Origin: Bacteroidota bacterium
GTDB taxonomy: Bacteria > Bacteroidota > Bacteroidia > Bacteroidales > B18-G4
NCBI GenBank assembly: GCA_018831055.1
Contig: JAHJRE010000221.1
Coordinates: 1-34,499, forward strand
Direction: 5' to 3'
Length of the DNA stretch: 34,499 nucleotides
Shown: positions 1 through 8,045 of the stretch, piece after piece
How the letters are laid out: every line of letters begins with the position of its first letter
How positions within the stretch are numbered: the first letter of the stretch is position 1
The notes under the pieces: model-generated
Told to the model about the DNA's origin: nothing
The model's database searches: none
What the model saw: only the letters and a program-made list of their open reading frames with translations
Made by a program: the position numbers and the translations under genes

Positions 1-294
1 ACGCTGGCCGCCATCCTGAACAGCCTGCAAATGGGCTTCCGTACACTGGCCATTCAAAAACGCAGCAGCGAAGTCTGGAGAATACTCGGTGCTGTGAAAA
101 AGGAATTTGAAAACTTTGGCGGTATGCTGGATAAAGCACAGAATAATATTCAAACCGGATTGAACCAACTCGATGATGTGATGGGAAAAAGAACCCGGGC
201 CATTCAGCGGAAACTGAGGGGAGTAGAAGCATTAAGCGATGAAGAAGCTAAAATGATGCTTCCTGAAATTGAAAGCGACGAGGAGGAAAAATAG
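1..294 (+). CDS. rmuC: DNA recombination protein RmuC, C-terminal fragment
   Basis: This reading frame is open from base 1 and stops at TAG 292-294, so only the last 97 residues of the gene lie in the window. The fragment matches the end of RmuC: the stretch ILNSLQMGFRTLAIQKRS, a coiled-coil-like helix rich in Lys/Gln/Asn, then the TRAIQRKLRGVEAL segment and an acidic tail. RmuC proteins carry a PD-(D/E)XK nuclease-like core (not visible here) and limit DNA inversions at short inverted repeats. The gene converges on the decarboxylase, with 11 bp between the stops. Identification rests on family memory of the C-terminal pattern. Confidence 0.82.
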   Translation, partial: TLAAILNSLQMGFRTLAIQKRSSEVWRILGAVKKEFENFGGMLDKAQNNIQTGLNQLDDVMGKRTRAIQRKLRGVEALSDEEAKMMLPEIESDEEEK

Positions 295-305
295 GTTACT
301 GAAAA

Positions 306-1733
306 TTAGGCTATCATTGCTTCTATTTCTGCCAGTAAATCGCTGAGGTCTTCCGGTTTCGTGAAAGGATTCATCAGCGATACCCGGAGAAACACCTTAC
401 CGTCAATCCGTGTCTGAACGATGTAAAAGCGTCCGGATTCTTTCAGATTTTTGCGGATATCTTCGTTCAAAGCATTTAAGGCTACCGGATCAGAATCCTC
501 GGAAATAAAGCGAAAACAGACTATATTCGAGTCCGGCATCACAGCAAGTTCAAAACCGGGCCGGGAAAGGATCATCTCAGCAAACTCCTTTGCCAATCCA
601 TAGGTATGCTCAATGTATGCCTCAAACAAGTCAGCTCCGAATGTTTTGATTAAAAGATAGACTTTTACTGCCATCGGCTTCTTGGTACATTCAAGGGTTC
701 TGCCTGCACCGTCCCACCAGTTAATATTCCCTTTTTTGCCGAGGAGGTACTGAGCTTTCTGGGCAAAAGCTTCATAGGATGTATTTCCGTTGCGGAACAG
801 GACAGCCGTTGTCAGAGCCGGAGTAAGCATCATCTTATGAAAGTCTATCACAATGGAATTTGCCTTTTCCAAACCTGCAAGCAAATGTCTGTATTTCTCA
901 CTGAACAAGGCCGGGCCGCCGTGAGCAGCATCTACATGGAACCAGATATGATTATCCCGGCAGAAATCACCCAAAGCGTCAAGGTCATCATATTTCCCTG
1001 TCGAGGTAGAACAAGCATTTCCGATCAAGGCAAAGATTTGTATTCCTTTGCTTCGGCAATCTTCCAGGATACCGGGCAACAAGGAGGTCTTTATACGATA
1101 TTGCTCATCAACCGGCACTTTCACCAGACCTTTCTCTCCCATTCCCATGATCTTGACTGCTCTTTCCACGCTATAATGAGCTTCTGTGGAAACCAAAACC
1201 GCCATCTGGTCATGAATACCATCTTCCCATGAATCCCTGCCGGCAAATGCCTGCCGGGCCGTAAGCAAAGCCGTTAGATTGCCGATGGAGCCCCCCGAAG
1301 TCATCAATCCGTTAGCGTGCTGATCCCATCCAATGATGCCGTTCAGCCAGTCAATGATTACCTTTTCCATGGCAGTGGCAGCAGGCCCCATTTCATAAAT
1401 AGCCATACCGTTATTGGTGAAAGCTTCCAGCATGGCTGTGAGCGCAGCCAATGGAACAGGAGGTACAACCTGGTGCCCGGCATAACGGGGATGATGAATA
1501 TGAATAGACTTTTCCAGGAAATCGCTATAGAAGCCGGCTAAATCAGGAGATTTATCCGAATAAAAAAAATCTTTCCAGTACTTTTCCTGATCAGCCGGAT
1601 CTTTCCATGGAAGTACCGGAAAAGCAGGATTGTTCTGACAATCATGCATGTAATCGGCAAGCAGATCGACTAACTTATGACCATTGTCGCGAAATAGATC
1701 AGGATCGTAGGCTTTGAGCAGGTTATTATCCAT
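306..1733 (-). CDS. PLP-dependent group II amino acid decarboxylase
   Basis: A 475-residue cytosolic fold-type I PLP enzyme of the aromatic-L-amino-acid / diaminobutyrate / glutamate decarboxylase group. With the ATG at 1733 as residue 1, the SGGS phosphate loop lies near 146-149, the cofactor-stacking His of STEAHYS is about H186, the Asp pairing with the PLP nitrogen is D268 in FHVDAAHGG, and the Schiff-base Lys is K300 in DFHKMM. All catalytic positions are present. The frame extends 12 codons further upstream to a TTG at 1769, but the ATG gives the normal family N-terminus. The substrate (Tyr, Trp, Phe, diaminobutyrate or other) cannot be told from the sequence. It stands alone, convergent with rmuC. 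Confidence 0.88.
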   Translation of the reverse strand: MDNNLLKAYDPDLFRDNGHKLVDLLADYMHDCQNNPAFPVLPWKDPADQEKYWKDFFYSDKSPDLAGFYSDFLEKSIHIHHPRYAGHQVVPPVPLAALTAMLEAFTNNGMAIYEMGPAATAMEKVIIDWLNGIIGWDQHANGLMTSGGSIGNLTALLTARQAFAGRDSWEDGIHDQMAVLVSTEAHYSVERAVKIMGMGEKGLVKVPVDEQYRIKTSLLPGILEDCRSKGIQIFALIGNACSTSTGKYDDLDALGDFCRDNHIWFHVDAAHGGPALFSEKYRHLLAGLEKANSIVIDFHKMMLTPALTTAVLFRNGNTSYEAFAQKAQYLLGKKGNINWWDGAGRTLECTKKPMAVKVYLLIKTFGADLFEAYIEHTYGLAKEFAEMILSRPGFELAVMPDSNIVCFRFISEDSDPVALNALNEDIRKNLKESGRFYIVQTRIDGKVFLRVSLMNPFTKPEDLSDLLAEIEAMIA

Positions 1734-1871
1734 CCGGGTATAGTTTGATCCGGTAAATTTAGAAATCAAAGTGATAATTAAAGGGATAAGAAATTATTTT
1801 TTGAAACATAGGGGATATTGATGAAATTCAGGAACTAATAATAAAGGGTTATAATTTACATTGGGTAATAT

Positions 1872-2336
1872 ATGGCAGATACATATTCACAAATTTATAT
1901 ACATATTGTTATTGTAGTCAAATACAGGGAAGCACTGATAAAAGAATCCTGGGAGGAGGAGCTATATAAGTATATTACAGGGATTGTACAGAAAAAGGAT
2001 CAAAAAATGTTGGCTATTAATGGTGTTTCGGATCATTTGCATATTTTCATCGGTATGAAACCTGGTTGTTGTATATCGGATTTGGTGAGGGAGATAAAGA
2101 AGTCATCTAATACTTTTATAAATGAGAGGAAGCTGACAGTGGGTAATTTTGGGTGGCAGGAAGGGTTTGGGGCATTTTCGTATAGCAGGTCGGAAATTTC
2201 GAGGGTGATAGGATATATACATAATCAGAAGGTGCATCATCAAAGAAAGGGATTTGAGGAGGAGTTTAAGGGGTTCTTAAAGGGATTTGAAGTGGATTAC
2301 AAAGAAGGTTATCTTTTTGATTGGTTGGACAGATAA
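1872..2336 (+). CDS. REP-associated / IS200-like HUH Y1 transposase
   Basis: A 154-residue single-strand transposase of the Y1 HUH superfamily. The metal-binding HUH motif is H55-L-H57 in SDHLHIFIG, and the probable catalytic tyrosine is Y115 in VIGYIHNQKVHH. The block GWQEGFGAFSYS is typical of the Bacteroidota IS200-like/RAYT group. There is no tnpB or accessory gene. Starting 27 bp after its stop is an array of 51-bp units, each with a perfect 17-bp palindrome, and domesticated RAYTs process such palindromes. The gene is AT-rich and full of ATA/GGG-type codons unlike its neighbours, consistent with mobile origin. It is intact and may be active. Confidence 0.88.
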   Translation: MADTYSQIYIHIVIVVKYREALIKESWEEELYKYITGIVQKKDQKMLAINGVSDHLHIFIGMKPGCCISDLVREIKKSSNTFINERKLTVGNFGWQEGFGAFSYSRSEISRVIGYIHNQKVHHQRKGFEEEFKGFLKGFEVDYKEGYLFDWLDR

Positions 2337-2363
2337 GGTAATGTGCTAATCAATGTATACATG

Positions 2364-2740
2364 CGACCCCGCCGGGGTCGAGGGTAGATCGGGGTTGGCG
2401 GGGTTATAGATATGCGACCCCGCCGGGGTCGAGGGTAGATGGGGGTTGGCGGGGTTACAGATATGCGACCCCGCCGGGGTCGAGGGTAGATGGGGGTTGG
2501 CGGGGTTACAGACATGCGACCCCGCCGGGGTCGAGGGTAGATGGGGGTAGGCGGGGTTACAGACATGCGACCCCGCCGGGGTCGAGGGTAGATGGGGGTT
2601 GGCGGGGTTACAGATATGCGACCCCGCCGGGGTCGCGGGTAGATGGGGGTTGGCGGGGTTATAGATATGCGACCCCGCCGGGGGCGAGGGTAGATGGGGG
2701 TTGGCGGGGTTACAGACATGCGACCCCGCTGGGGTCGCGA
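2364..2740. repeat. 51-bp palindromic tandem repeat array, 8 palindromes
   Basis: Units start at 2364, 2415, 2466, 2517, 2568, 2619, 2670 and 2721, an exact 51-bp period: seven full units plus a terminal partial one. Each unit opens with a palindrome CGACCCCG-C-CGGGGTCG, followed by a G-rich purine stretch (AGGGTAGATGGGGGTTGG) and a variable ATAGAT/ACAGAC/ACAGAT joint. Copy 7 has one palindrome mismatch and copy 8 has T in place of the second C of the centre. Units are nearly identical, so expansion or homogenisation is recent. The array fills most of the 474-bp gap between the transposase and the kinase gene, and I see no gene in that gap. Confidence 0.95.
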
Positions 2741-2810
2741 GTGCCGGAAAGGATGAAAAGTCTTCGAAGAACAGTCAAAATATATCCTGAAGAATAGAAG
2801 TCTAATTTCT

Positions 2811-4883
2811 CTAATACTTTAATGGAACGATTATCTTGACTTTAGTTCCGGGATTGATGTTTCCCGGGGATAAGTCTTCTATCCAATAGCGGATCCGGAC
2901 TTTTTCCAGATCTGAGTATATTCGTATAATCTCATCCAGAATCCTGAGTCCTTTCCCTGTGGATAAACTGGGCAGGGATGCAGCCTTTTCCCGTCCTATC
3001 CCGTTATCAGTGATTCGCAGGATGATTTGTTTGCCGGCTTGCTTTATTTTAATCCGTATCATCCCGCCATCATCTTCCATTGGCCGGATGCCATGTTTAA
3101 CGGCGTTTTCAACAAAAGTAAACAACATAGTCTTGGGTATTCTGTATTCCCGGTCGGTCTGTTCATCAACAACTACCTCATAATCAAACTTTCCGTCCAT
3201 CCTGAATCTTTCAAGAAAGAGGTAATTACTCACCTGCTCCAGTTCCTCAGAGAGTGTTACGGCAATGTTATCGCTATTCATCAGGGAATATCTGAGGATT
3301 TTGGAATATTTTCCCAGCAGGGTTTGCATCCTTTCCTTGTCGTTCCGGTTAATCAGCGCACCAATTGAATTCAGGATATTCAGGGTAAAGTGAGGACTGA
3401 TCTGTTTTTGGATTGACAATACCTGCAGCTCCGACATTCTTCGTTTACGGTTGTATTCCTGAATAAGCCTCTGACGCTGTATTCTGCCTATCAGGTAAAT
3501 TATTGCTACAAAACCGAGGTATATCAGGATGAATGTGAGGAATTTCAAAAAATATAAGGGATTCTTATAATATCTCAGCGTATATAATTGTCCATCGGTA
3601 TAAATGGAAAATAAGGGTTCATCCGAGCCGGTTTCATACTTACTGTAATAGAACCTGTCTTCGATGTCAATTCCTTTCAAGGAAGCTTTTATTCTGAATC
3701 GATCATCATAAACAATGATCTCTTTACGATCAAACGGACTGATAACAAACTCATCGTGCCCATCACAATCTAAATCCTCGCGAAGGAAACTAGCAATTTT
3801 CATCCTCTCCAATTCCCCTACAATAATGAACTGCAGAGAAGAGTCAACCATATAAATTCGACCTGAATTTTCGATGCAAATAGGATTAGGATAATCATCA
3901 AAGCGCACAAATTGATAATCAGTAGTGTAGTCCTGTTTTTCCAGGAATCGCTTTTTCAATATCCTTCCCGTTTGATCCATGAGAAAAACCTTCGAAGTAT
4001 CTTCCTGCCATCCTCTATGAATATGCATCCCGATAAAATGCCGTGGAATTCTGCCAAGTGGCTGAAAGAGCAACATAGAAGGATGCATCCCAAGTGAAAC
4101 AGGCTTAATAAACCAATTCAGATTGTGATCCAAAACCATAACCCAGCATGAAAAATCATCCGGAAATGTTTCAGATTTACAGTTACCATAAGCCTGATTA
4201 AGGGTTATTATAATCTCCTTGAGATGATCGCCATTCAAATCAGCAATAATATAATCATCAAGACCGGCGCAACTTTCAGGGGATCTGATGAGAAGTTCTT
4301 TCGCAAAATCATAAACAAAAATATTTCTGGGGAAAATACCGTATCCTGAAGCGATCATGCACACAAAATCTTTAACTCCATCCCCATTAATATCCTCAAA
4401 ATGAGGATTTATTACTCCGGAAGTAGTGACTTCATTGTAAGTATTGCATTTTGAAATCCCTATGCTTTCAATTTTGTAATCCGAATCAAATCCATGAACA
4501 CAATGTAAAACTATGCTGTCGTTAATAAAAGACAATGCATAAATTTCTTTAATTCCATCATTATCCCGATCACAAAAAGTAAAACGATCATTTCCTTTTA
4601 AATTGCCATCAATCCTGATGTGGTTAATTATTTTACCCTGCCTGGAAATCAGGATAGTAAAAAACTCCTCATAACCGGAATCAAACTTTACCTGTTCACT
4701 AATACCATCAAAATCAAGATCATCGTATACAATGATATCACTTTCAGAATTCGTTTGCAAATGAACCAAATCGAGCCTGTATGCAGGAAACAACCCGGTT
4801 ATAAAATATAATATCGCCAGGAAAAAGAAAAGCCCCAGGACGAAAGGATTGCTTAATATCCGGTAAAAACGCATGCGTTTCAT
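2811..4883 (-). CDS. Membrane sensor histidine kinase, FG-GAP-like periplasmic domain plus LytS-type kinase
   Basis: A 690-residue inner-membrane sensor. TM1 is about 14-34 and TM2 about 446-466. The roughly 410-residue periplasmic part carries repeated Asp-rich calcium-loop motifs (DLDFDGISE, CDRDNDGIKE, DINGDGVKD, ADLNGDHLKE, DLDCDGHDE), as in FG-GAP/VCBS beta-propeller repeats. The cytoplasmic part is a His_kinase/HATPase pair of the LytS/YehU type: phospho-acceptor H498 in ISPHFTLNILNSI, N-box ENAVKHGI, and G-box DNGIGR then STGKGL. Its usual partner is a LytTR response regulator, but none is encoded nearby, so it is an orphan in this window. The signal sensed is unknown. Confidence 0.85.
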   Translation of the reverse strand: MKRMRFYRILSNPFVLGLFFFLAILYFITGLFPAYRLDLVHLQTNSESDIIVYDDLDFDGISEQVKFDSGYEEFFTILISRQGKIINHIRIDGNLKGNDRFTFCDRDNDGIKEIYALSFINDSIVLHCVHGFDSDYKIESIGISKCNTYNEVTTSGVINPHFEDINGDGVKDFVCMIASGYGIFPRNIFVYDFAKELLIRSPESCAGLDDYIIADLNGDHLKEIIITLNQAYGNCKSETFPDDFSCWVMVLDHNLNWFIKPVSLGMHPSMLLFQPLGRIPRHFIGMHIHRGWQEDTSKVFLMDQTGRILKKRFLEKQDYTTDYQFVRFDDYPNPICIENSGRIYMVDSSLQFIIVGELERMKIASFLREDLDCDGHDEFVISPFDRKEIIVYDDRFRIKASLKGIDIEDRFYYSKYETGSDEPLFSIYTDGQLYTLRYYKNPLYFLKFLTFILIYLGFVAIIYLIGRIQRQRLIQEYNRKRRMSELQVLSIQKQISPHFTLNILNSIGALINRNDKERMQTLLGKYSKILRYSLMNSDNIAVTLSEELEQVSNYLFLERFRMDGKFDYEVVVDEQTDREYRIPKTMLFTFVENAVKHGIRPMEDDGGMIRIKIKQAGKQIILRITDNGIGREKAASLPSLSTGKGLRILDEIIRIYSDLEKVRIRYWIEDLSPGNINPGTKVKIIVPLKY

Positions 4884-4965
4884 AACGCTAAATTAAGCAA
4901 TTATGAAAATTCAGGTTAGCATGGAATATGAAAAATCAAAGATTTGTTGGACATCATTCCGGGGC

Positions 4966-4999
4966 AAAAAAAAAGAGTCTCCCTCGAGACTCCTTTTTT
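4966..4999. terminator. Bidirectional intrinsic terminator
   Basis: Seven-bp arms GAGTCTC / GAGACTC (4975-4981 and 4986-4992) with a short loop, a run of nine A on the left and six T on the right. It could terminate transcripts in either direction. It sits downstream of the small minus-strand ORF 5076-5321. Confidence 0.75.
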
Positions 5000-5075
5000 C
5001 CATAGTTATAAGTGGATCCGCAGTAGGATCGACTCGTGCATCAAACTGTAAAAGAACGTATTTAGAAAGAGATGC

Positions 5076-5321
5076 TTACAATAGGGGTAAATAAACAATG
5101 ATAAAAAAGACCAGTAACCTTGCGGTTTTCCTCATAAATGTGCTTTCTTCCGCTTCCTGGGTGTAAACATTTACGGTTTTCCGCGTCCATCCCGACTTCT
5201 CCAGGTAATTCAGTCCGGCTGCACCGAACATTACCGATCCGTAATTGAACACCAATCCTCCGTTCTGGGGCATGACCACGCGCAACGGCTTCTGGCCATG
5301 CTGTTCTGACCTTTTCATCAT
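5076..5321 (-). CDS. Small hypothetical protein, doubtful
   Basis: An 81-residue reading frame starting with tandem ATG codons (5321 and 5318). I do not recognise it. It has a Gly-rich middle (GGLVFNYGSVMFGAAGLNYL) and a hydrophobic C-terminal end (ARLLVFFIIVYLPLL) that could be a membrane segment. In favour: it is followed on its strand by a good intrinsic terminator at 4966-4999. Against: no known family, no clear promoter, and it lies in a 720-bp stretch (4884-5603) with otherwise no gene, only two terminators and a short heptamer repeat. It could be a conserved small membrane protein or chance. Confidence 0.3.
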   Translation of the reverse strand: MMKRSEQHGQKPLRVVMPQNGGLVFNYGSVMFGAAGLNYLEKSGWTRKTVNVYTQEAEESTFMRKTARLLVFFIIVYLPLL

Positions 5322-5463
5322 TCAGTAATTTTAGCGTAATAGTATCTTTAGCGAATCGAGTGCAAATTACTAAAATGCAGAGGGGACATCAATTAGCAGA
5401 TGCTTGAAATGACTACGTGTAAACCGAAGGGGTTAGTGCGTGTTTTGGGAAGGGAGGTGAATT

Positions 5464-5494
5464 GAGTGATGAGTGATGAGTTATGAGTGATGAG
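5464..5494. repeat. Short heptamer repeat (GAGTGAT/GAGTTAT)
   Basis: Four 7-bp units, GAGTGAT, GAGTGAT, GAGTTAT, GAGTGAT, plus a partial GAG, in an intergenic region just before a terminator. GAGTTAT is the reverse-complement family of the CTCATAA heptamers at 18266-18356, so the two sites belong to one repeat type in opposite orientation. Confidence 0.8.
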
Positions 5495-5506
5495 GGCCAG
5501 GTAAAT

Positions 5507-5555
5507 AAAAAAGCAATTAATACCTGTTATCGTTAAAGGTAATAATTGCTTTTTT
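5507..5555. terminator. Strong bidirectional terminator hairpin
   Basis: A long hairpin: left arm AAAAAAGCAATTA(A)TACCT and right arm AGGTA(A)TAATTGCTTTTTT, about 18-19 paired bases around an 11-nt loop, with A and T tracts at the ends. It lies 48 bp past the stop of the metallophosphoesterase gene, which it should terminate. Confidence 0.8.
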
Positions 5556-5603
5556 ACTGTTGTGGAGTTTATTTACATAACTCCGGAGAATGCGGTAGTA
5601 CTT

Positions 5604-7439
5604 TTAATTAGTGCTTCCTGTGTTCAGATCGATGGTTACGGTGTTATCGGCCGGTGGCAGATCCATGAAGATTGCCATGATAGCCTGTCCAAGCATGATC
5701 TGCATGGGATCGCCGGAATTGAGGAGAACATCGATAATAGCCTGTGACTGGGGTGTGGGGGCGGATTCATCTCCGCCATAGTGTTGCGCAAAAGCTTCTC
5801 CCATAACCGGTGACAGCATGGTGGCAAGTTCTTCAGGAAGTGAATAAGGTGGTGCCATCAGCATGTATTTTGCAATCAAAGTAATACCGGATACCATATA
5901 TTCATGGGCATACTTTTGAAAAGGAATATTACCCGGTATGGGATAGTTAATCGTTTCTATTTTCCGGGAAATTATTTCCATCATATTGTTATCAGTCAGA
6001 TGAATAACACGCAACGGGCATGGAGAAGTAACAGTAGAACCTGTTTCGATGTCGAAAATAAAATCATTCTCAACAGTCTTCTTTACGATATCCTGCGCGT
6101 GATAATGGCCTGTAAAAACCACTTTCAAGCCATTCTGAGCCAACAGGGTGGATACATTTTCATAATCCATAACAACATATTCCCAGAAAAGGGTAGCTTG
6201 TCCCATATAATGCTCCATTAATCCATGATGCATCATTCCCAATACCATTTTGCCGTTCGCTTCAGCTTCCTGGAGTCGTTCTTCAACCCAGGCAAGGGTT
6301 TCAGGTTTAAACCGTCCATGGGTTGTAGGGTAATAGAAGTTCGTATCATAATCGCAAACATCCATAGAAAGTATCCAAAGATCTTCCATTGGTTCAGCTA
6401 CATAGCTAAGAGAATTAGGATCGGAGTAAATTGCTTCATTAAAGCCAAAATTGCCGTAAATAGTTTCAAATTCCTGAGGAGTTACGCTTGGAACATGATA
6501 TACCGTATCATAATCATAACTGAAGGAGTGGGGGTTGTTCACATCATGGTTACCCGGGCAAACGAAAACCTGAATGCCTGCTGCCTCAAGCTGTTGGAGA
6601 AATGATGCTACACCTTCATGGCTAAGCTTTTCACCATCCTTTGTTAAATCACCTGGAAGGATAACAATATCGGGCATTTCTGCCAAAATAGAATTAACTG
6701 AAGCTTCCATAATGGCATGGCTTTCAGCAATCAGCTTACGATCATGAGCCAGGTAAGTTTGGAAAGCCGGTCCATCGCTGATCAGAAGTGAAGGTTCAAA
6801 ATAATGCGGGTCGGAAATGACCATAATTTTTGCACGGATCTTCGTAGTAGTGAGGTTTCCATTGGTATCAACACCCATTTTCCAACGATTACCCTGGGAA
6901 TCGGTCATAATGAGCATGGAACTCAGATCAACCGTATGGGTTCCGGCAGCATCATTCAGGATAAGGTTAGTTCCGCTTAGTTCTGCACCCTGAATCAATT
7001 CATTGGTGGGATCAGCATCTGCATCATTAACATTTGCTACGTTTCCGGCATTGAGAGCGTAAGGTACGGAAAGGAGCTGCGATGATCCCATAACCTGATA
7101 ATTGGAACCACCCGTTGCATCAATGGCAACTTCGATAAAATAATCATGAGCAAACCAATCAATCAGAGAAAAATCACCCAATGTAACCGTTCCATGACCC
7201 ACTTCGAGGCTAATCAAACCATGTGCATTGGTCTGCGCCGTGTGAGTTTCTTTATAAACTGCAGTTCCGTTGGCGGTTTCAGCCAGGATGCCCAACTCAA
7301 TTCCTACCTGTTGATTGACCAGGACATTCCCGGAAGCATCACGGGCAACAGCCTGATATTTGAATGCATGCGGTACCTGAGTCATTCCAGGAAAGGAAAG
7401 AATAAGCGCTGTGATAACTAACAAGTAAAATCTTTTCAT
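5604..7439 (-). CDS. Secreted calcineurin-like metallophosphoesterase
   Basis: A 611-residue exported protein. Residues 1-20 are a Sec signal. Residues 23-135 form the Bacteroidota N-terminal module beginning HAFKYQAVARDASGNV and ending QLLSVPYALNAG, which precedes many different secreted domains. The phosphoesterase part has all dimetal motifs: D210-x-H212, G263-D264, the G296-NHD-299 motif, MMHHG around 404-405 and GHYH ending at H447. The substrate is not predictable. It lacks a T9SS C-terminal sorting domain, but its upstream partner, 12 bp away in the same operon, has one. The pair probably shares the promoter near 7952 and ends at the hairpin 5507-5555. Confidence 0.86.
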   Translation of the reverse strand: MKRFYLLVITALILSFPGMTQVPHAFKYQAVARDASGNVLVNQQVGIELGILAETANGTAVYKETHTAQTNAHGLISLEVGHGTVTLGDFSLIDWFAHDYFIEVAIDATGGSNYQVMGSSQLLSVPYALNAGNVANVNDADADPTNELIQGAELSGTNLILNDAAGTHTVDLSSMLIMTDSQGNRWKMGVDTNGNLTTTKIRAKIMVISDPHYFEPSLLISDGPAFQTYLAHDRKLIAESHAIMEASVNSILAEMPDIVILPGDLTKDGEKLSHEGVASFLQQLEAAGIQVFVCPGNHDVNNPHSFSYDYDTVYHVPSVTPQEFETIYGNFGFNEAIYSDPNSLSYVAEPMEDLWILSMDVCDYDTNFYYPTTHGRFKPETLAWVEERLQEAEANGKMVLGMMHHGLMEHYMGQATLFWEYVVMDYENVSTLLAQNGLKVVFTGHYHAQDIVKKTVENDFIFDIETGSTVTSPCPLRVIHLTDNNMMEIISRKIETINYPIPGNIPFQKYAHEYMVSGITLIAKYMLMAPPYSLPEELATMLSPVMGEAFAQHYGGDESAPTPQSQAIIDVLLNSGDPMQIMLGQAIMAIFMDLPPADNTVTIDLNTGSTN

Positions 7440-7451
7440 GTTTATGTTGTT

Positions 7452-7928
7452 TTAATATTTATAAATCTTCAATGTTGTTGTTTCATGACCATTACTGAGC
7501 CTGAGCAGGTATAAACCGGATGACAAATGACTGACATTAAATGACTTAGACTGCCTGTCCATGTGGTCATGATAAACTTCCTGAGAATGAGTGTTCAGGA
7601 TGCTGACCGATGCATTTCCCACCTCCTGATCACAGCTTATGAAAAGATAGTCTGTAACAGGATTGGGATAAGCAATAAAAGATCCGGTAAGCTCCGTACC
7701 TTCCTCAACAGAAAACGGAGTGGAGAAATCCTGCTGAAATCCTTGATTTAAAGTAATTTCATTGGATGTAAAAGTTTCCGTCACCGGCTCTCCAAGAGTC
7801 CATGACAGGGATATTTCCTCCCCGGAATAGAAGTCACCGGAAGAAGCAATCACCCAAGGACTTATGCTCTGGGAAAACAAATTGGCGCCGGATAGAACAA
7901 TGGCAAAGAAGCAAACTAATTTTTTCAT
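7452..7928 (-). CDS. Small secreted protein with T9SS type A sorting domain
   Basis: A 158-residue protein with a Sec signal (MKKLVCFFAIVLSGANLFSQ), a short beta-rich region of the kind SPWVIASSGDFYSGEEISLSWTLGEP (quoted here in part), then a C-terminal T9SS domain: the AYPNPVTDYLFI start motif, SGLYLLRL and a terminal KIYKY. This indicates secretion across the outer membrane by the type IX system. An in-frame ATG exists 8 codons upstream (7952), but it overlaps the likely -7 element at 7952-7959, so the MKK start is preferred. It is the first gene of an operon with the metallophosphoesterase. Confidence 0.86.
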   Translation of the reverse strand: MKKLVCFFAIVLSGANLFSQSISPWVIASSGDFYSGEEISLSWTLGEPVTETFTSNEITLNQGFQQDFSTPFSVEEGTELTGSFIAYPNPVTDYLFISCDQEVGNASVSILNTHSQEVYHDHMDRQSKSFNVSHLSSGLYLLRLSNGHETTTLKIYKY

Positions 7929-7951
7929 GGGAAGATTTATTAGGGTTCCCA

Positions 7952-7959
7952 CAAAAGTA
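7952..7959 (-). promoter_or_regulatory. Bacteroidota -7 promoter element
   Basis: TACTTTTG on the minus strand fits TAnnTTTG, 23 bp before the ATG at 7928. It sits inside a near-palindrome, CACAAAAGTACCTTTGTG (7951 region), which also contains TACCTTTG on the plus strand. No clear -33 TTTG was found. Confidence 0.5.
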
Positions 7960-8045
7960 CCTTTGTGAAATTGCGTGGAAATTAAATGATCGTTAAGGCA
8001 TTGTTAAGTTTTAGGATAAAAACGGGGGGGGAATTGTCCGTTACC

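Noticed and set aside
1734-1769. TTG start for the PLP decarboxylase
   Set aside because: The ATG at 1733 gives the expected N-terminus. The extra 12 residues add no recognisable feature.
2309-2719. A 136-codon minus-strand ORF over the 51-bp array as a real gene
   Set aside because: It is made almost wholly of the repeat, its frame exists because the period is a multiple of three, and its 3' part overlaps the transposase end. Kept only as a low-interest observation.
2364-2740. CRISPR array
   Set aside because: Units are contiguous and nearly identical over the whole 51 bp, with no unique spacers and no cas genes. The same applies to 25571-25762.
5008-5060. Degenerate tRNA 3' end on the minus strand
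   Set aside because: A stretch like GAGTCGATCCTACTGCGGATCCA resembles a T-arm plus CCA when quoted loosely, but the T-stem does not pair and no acceptor 5' strand is found.
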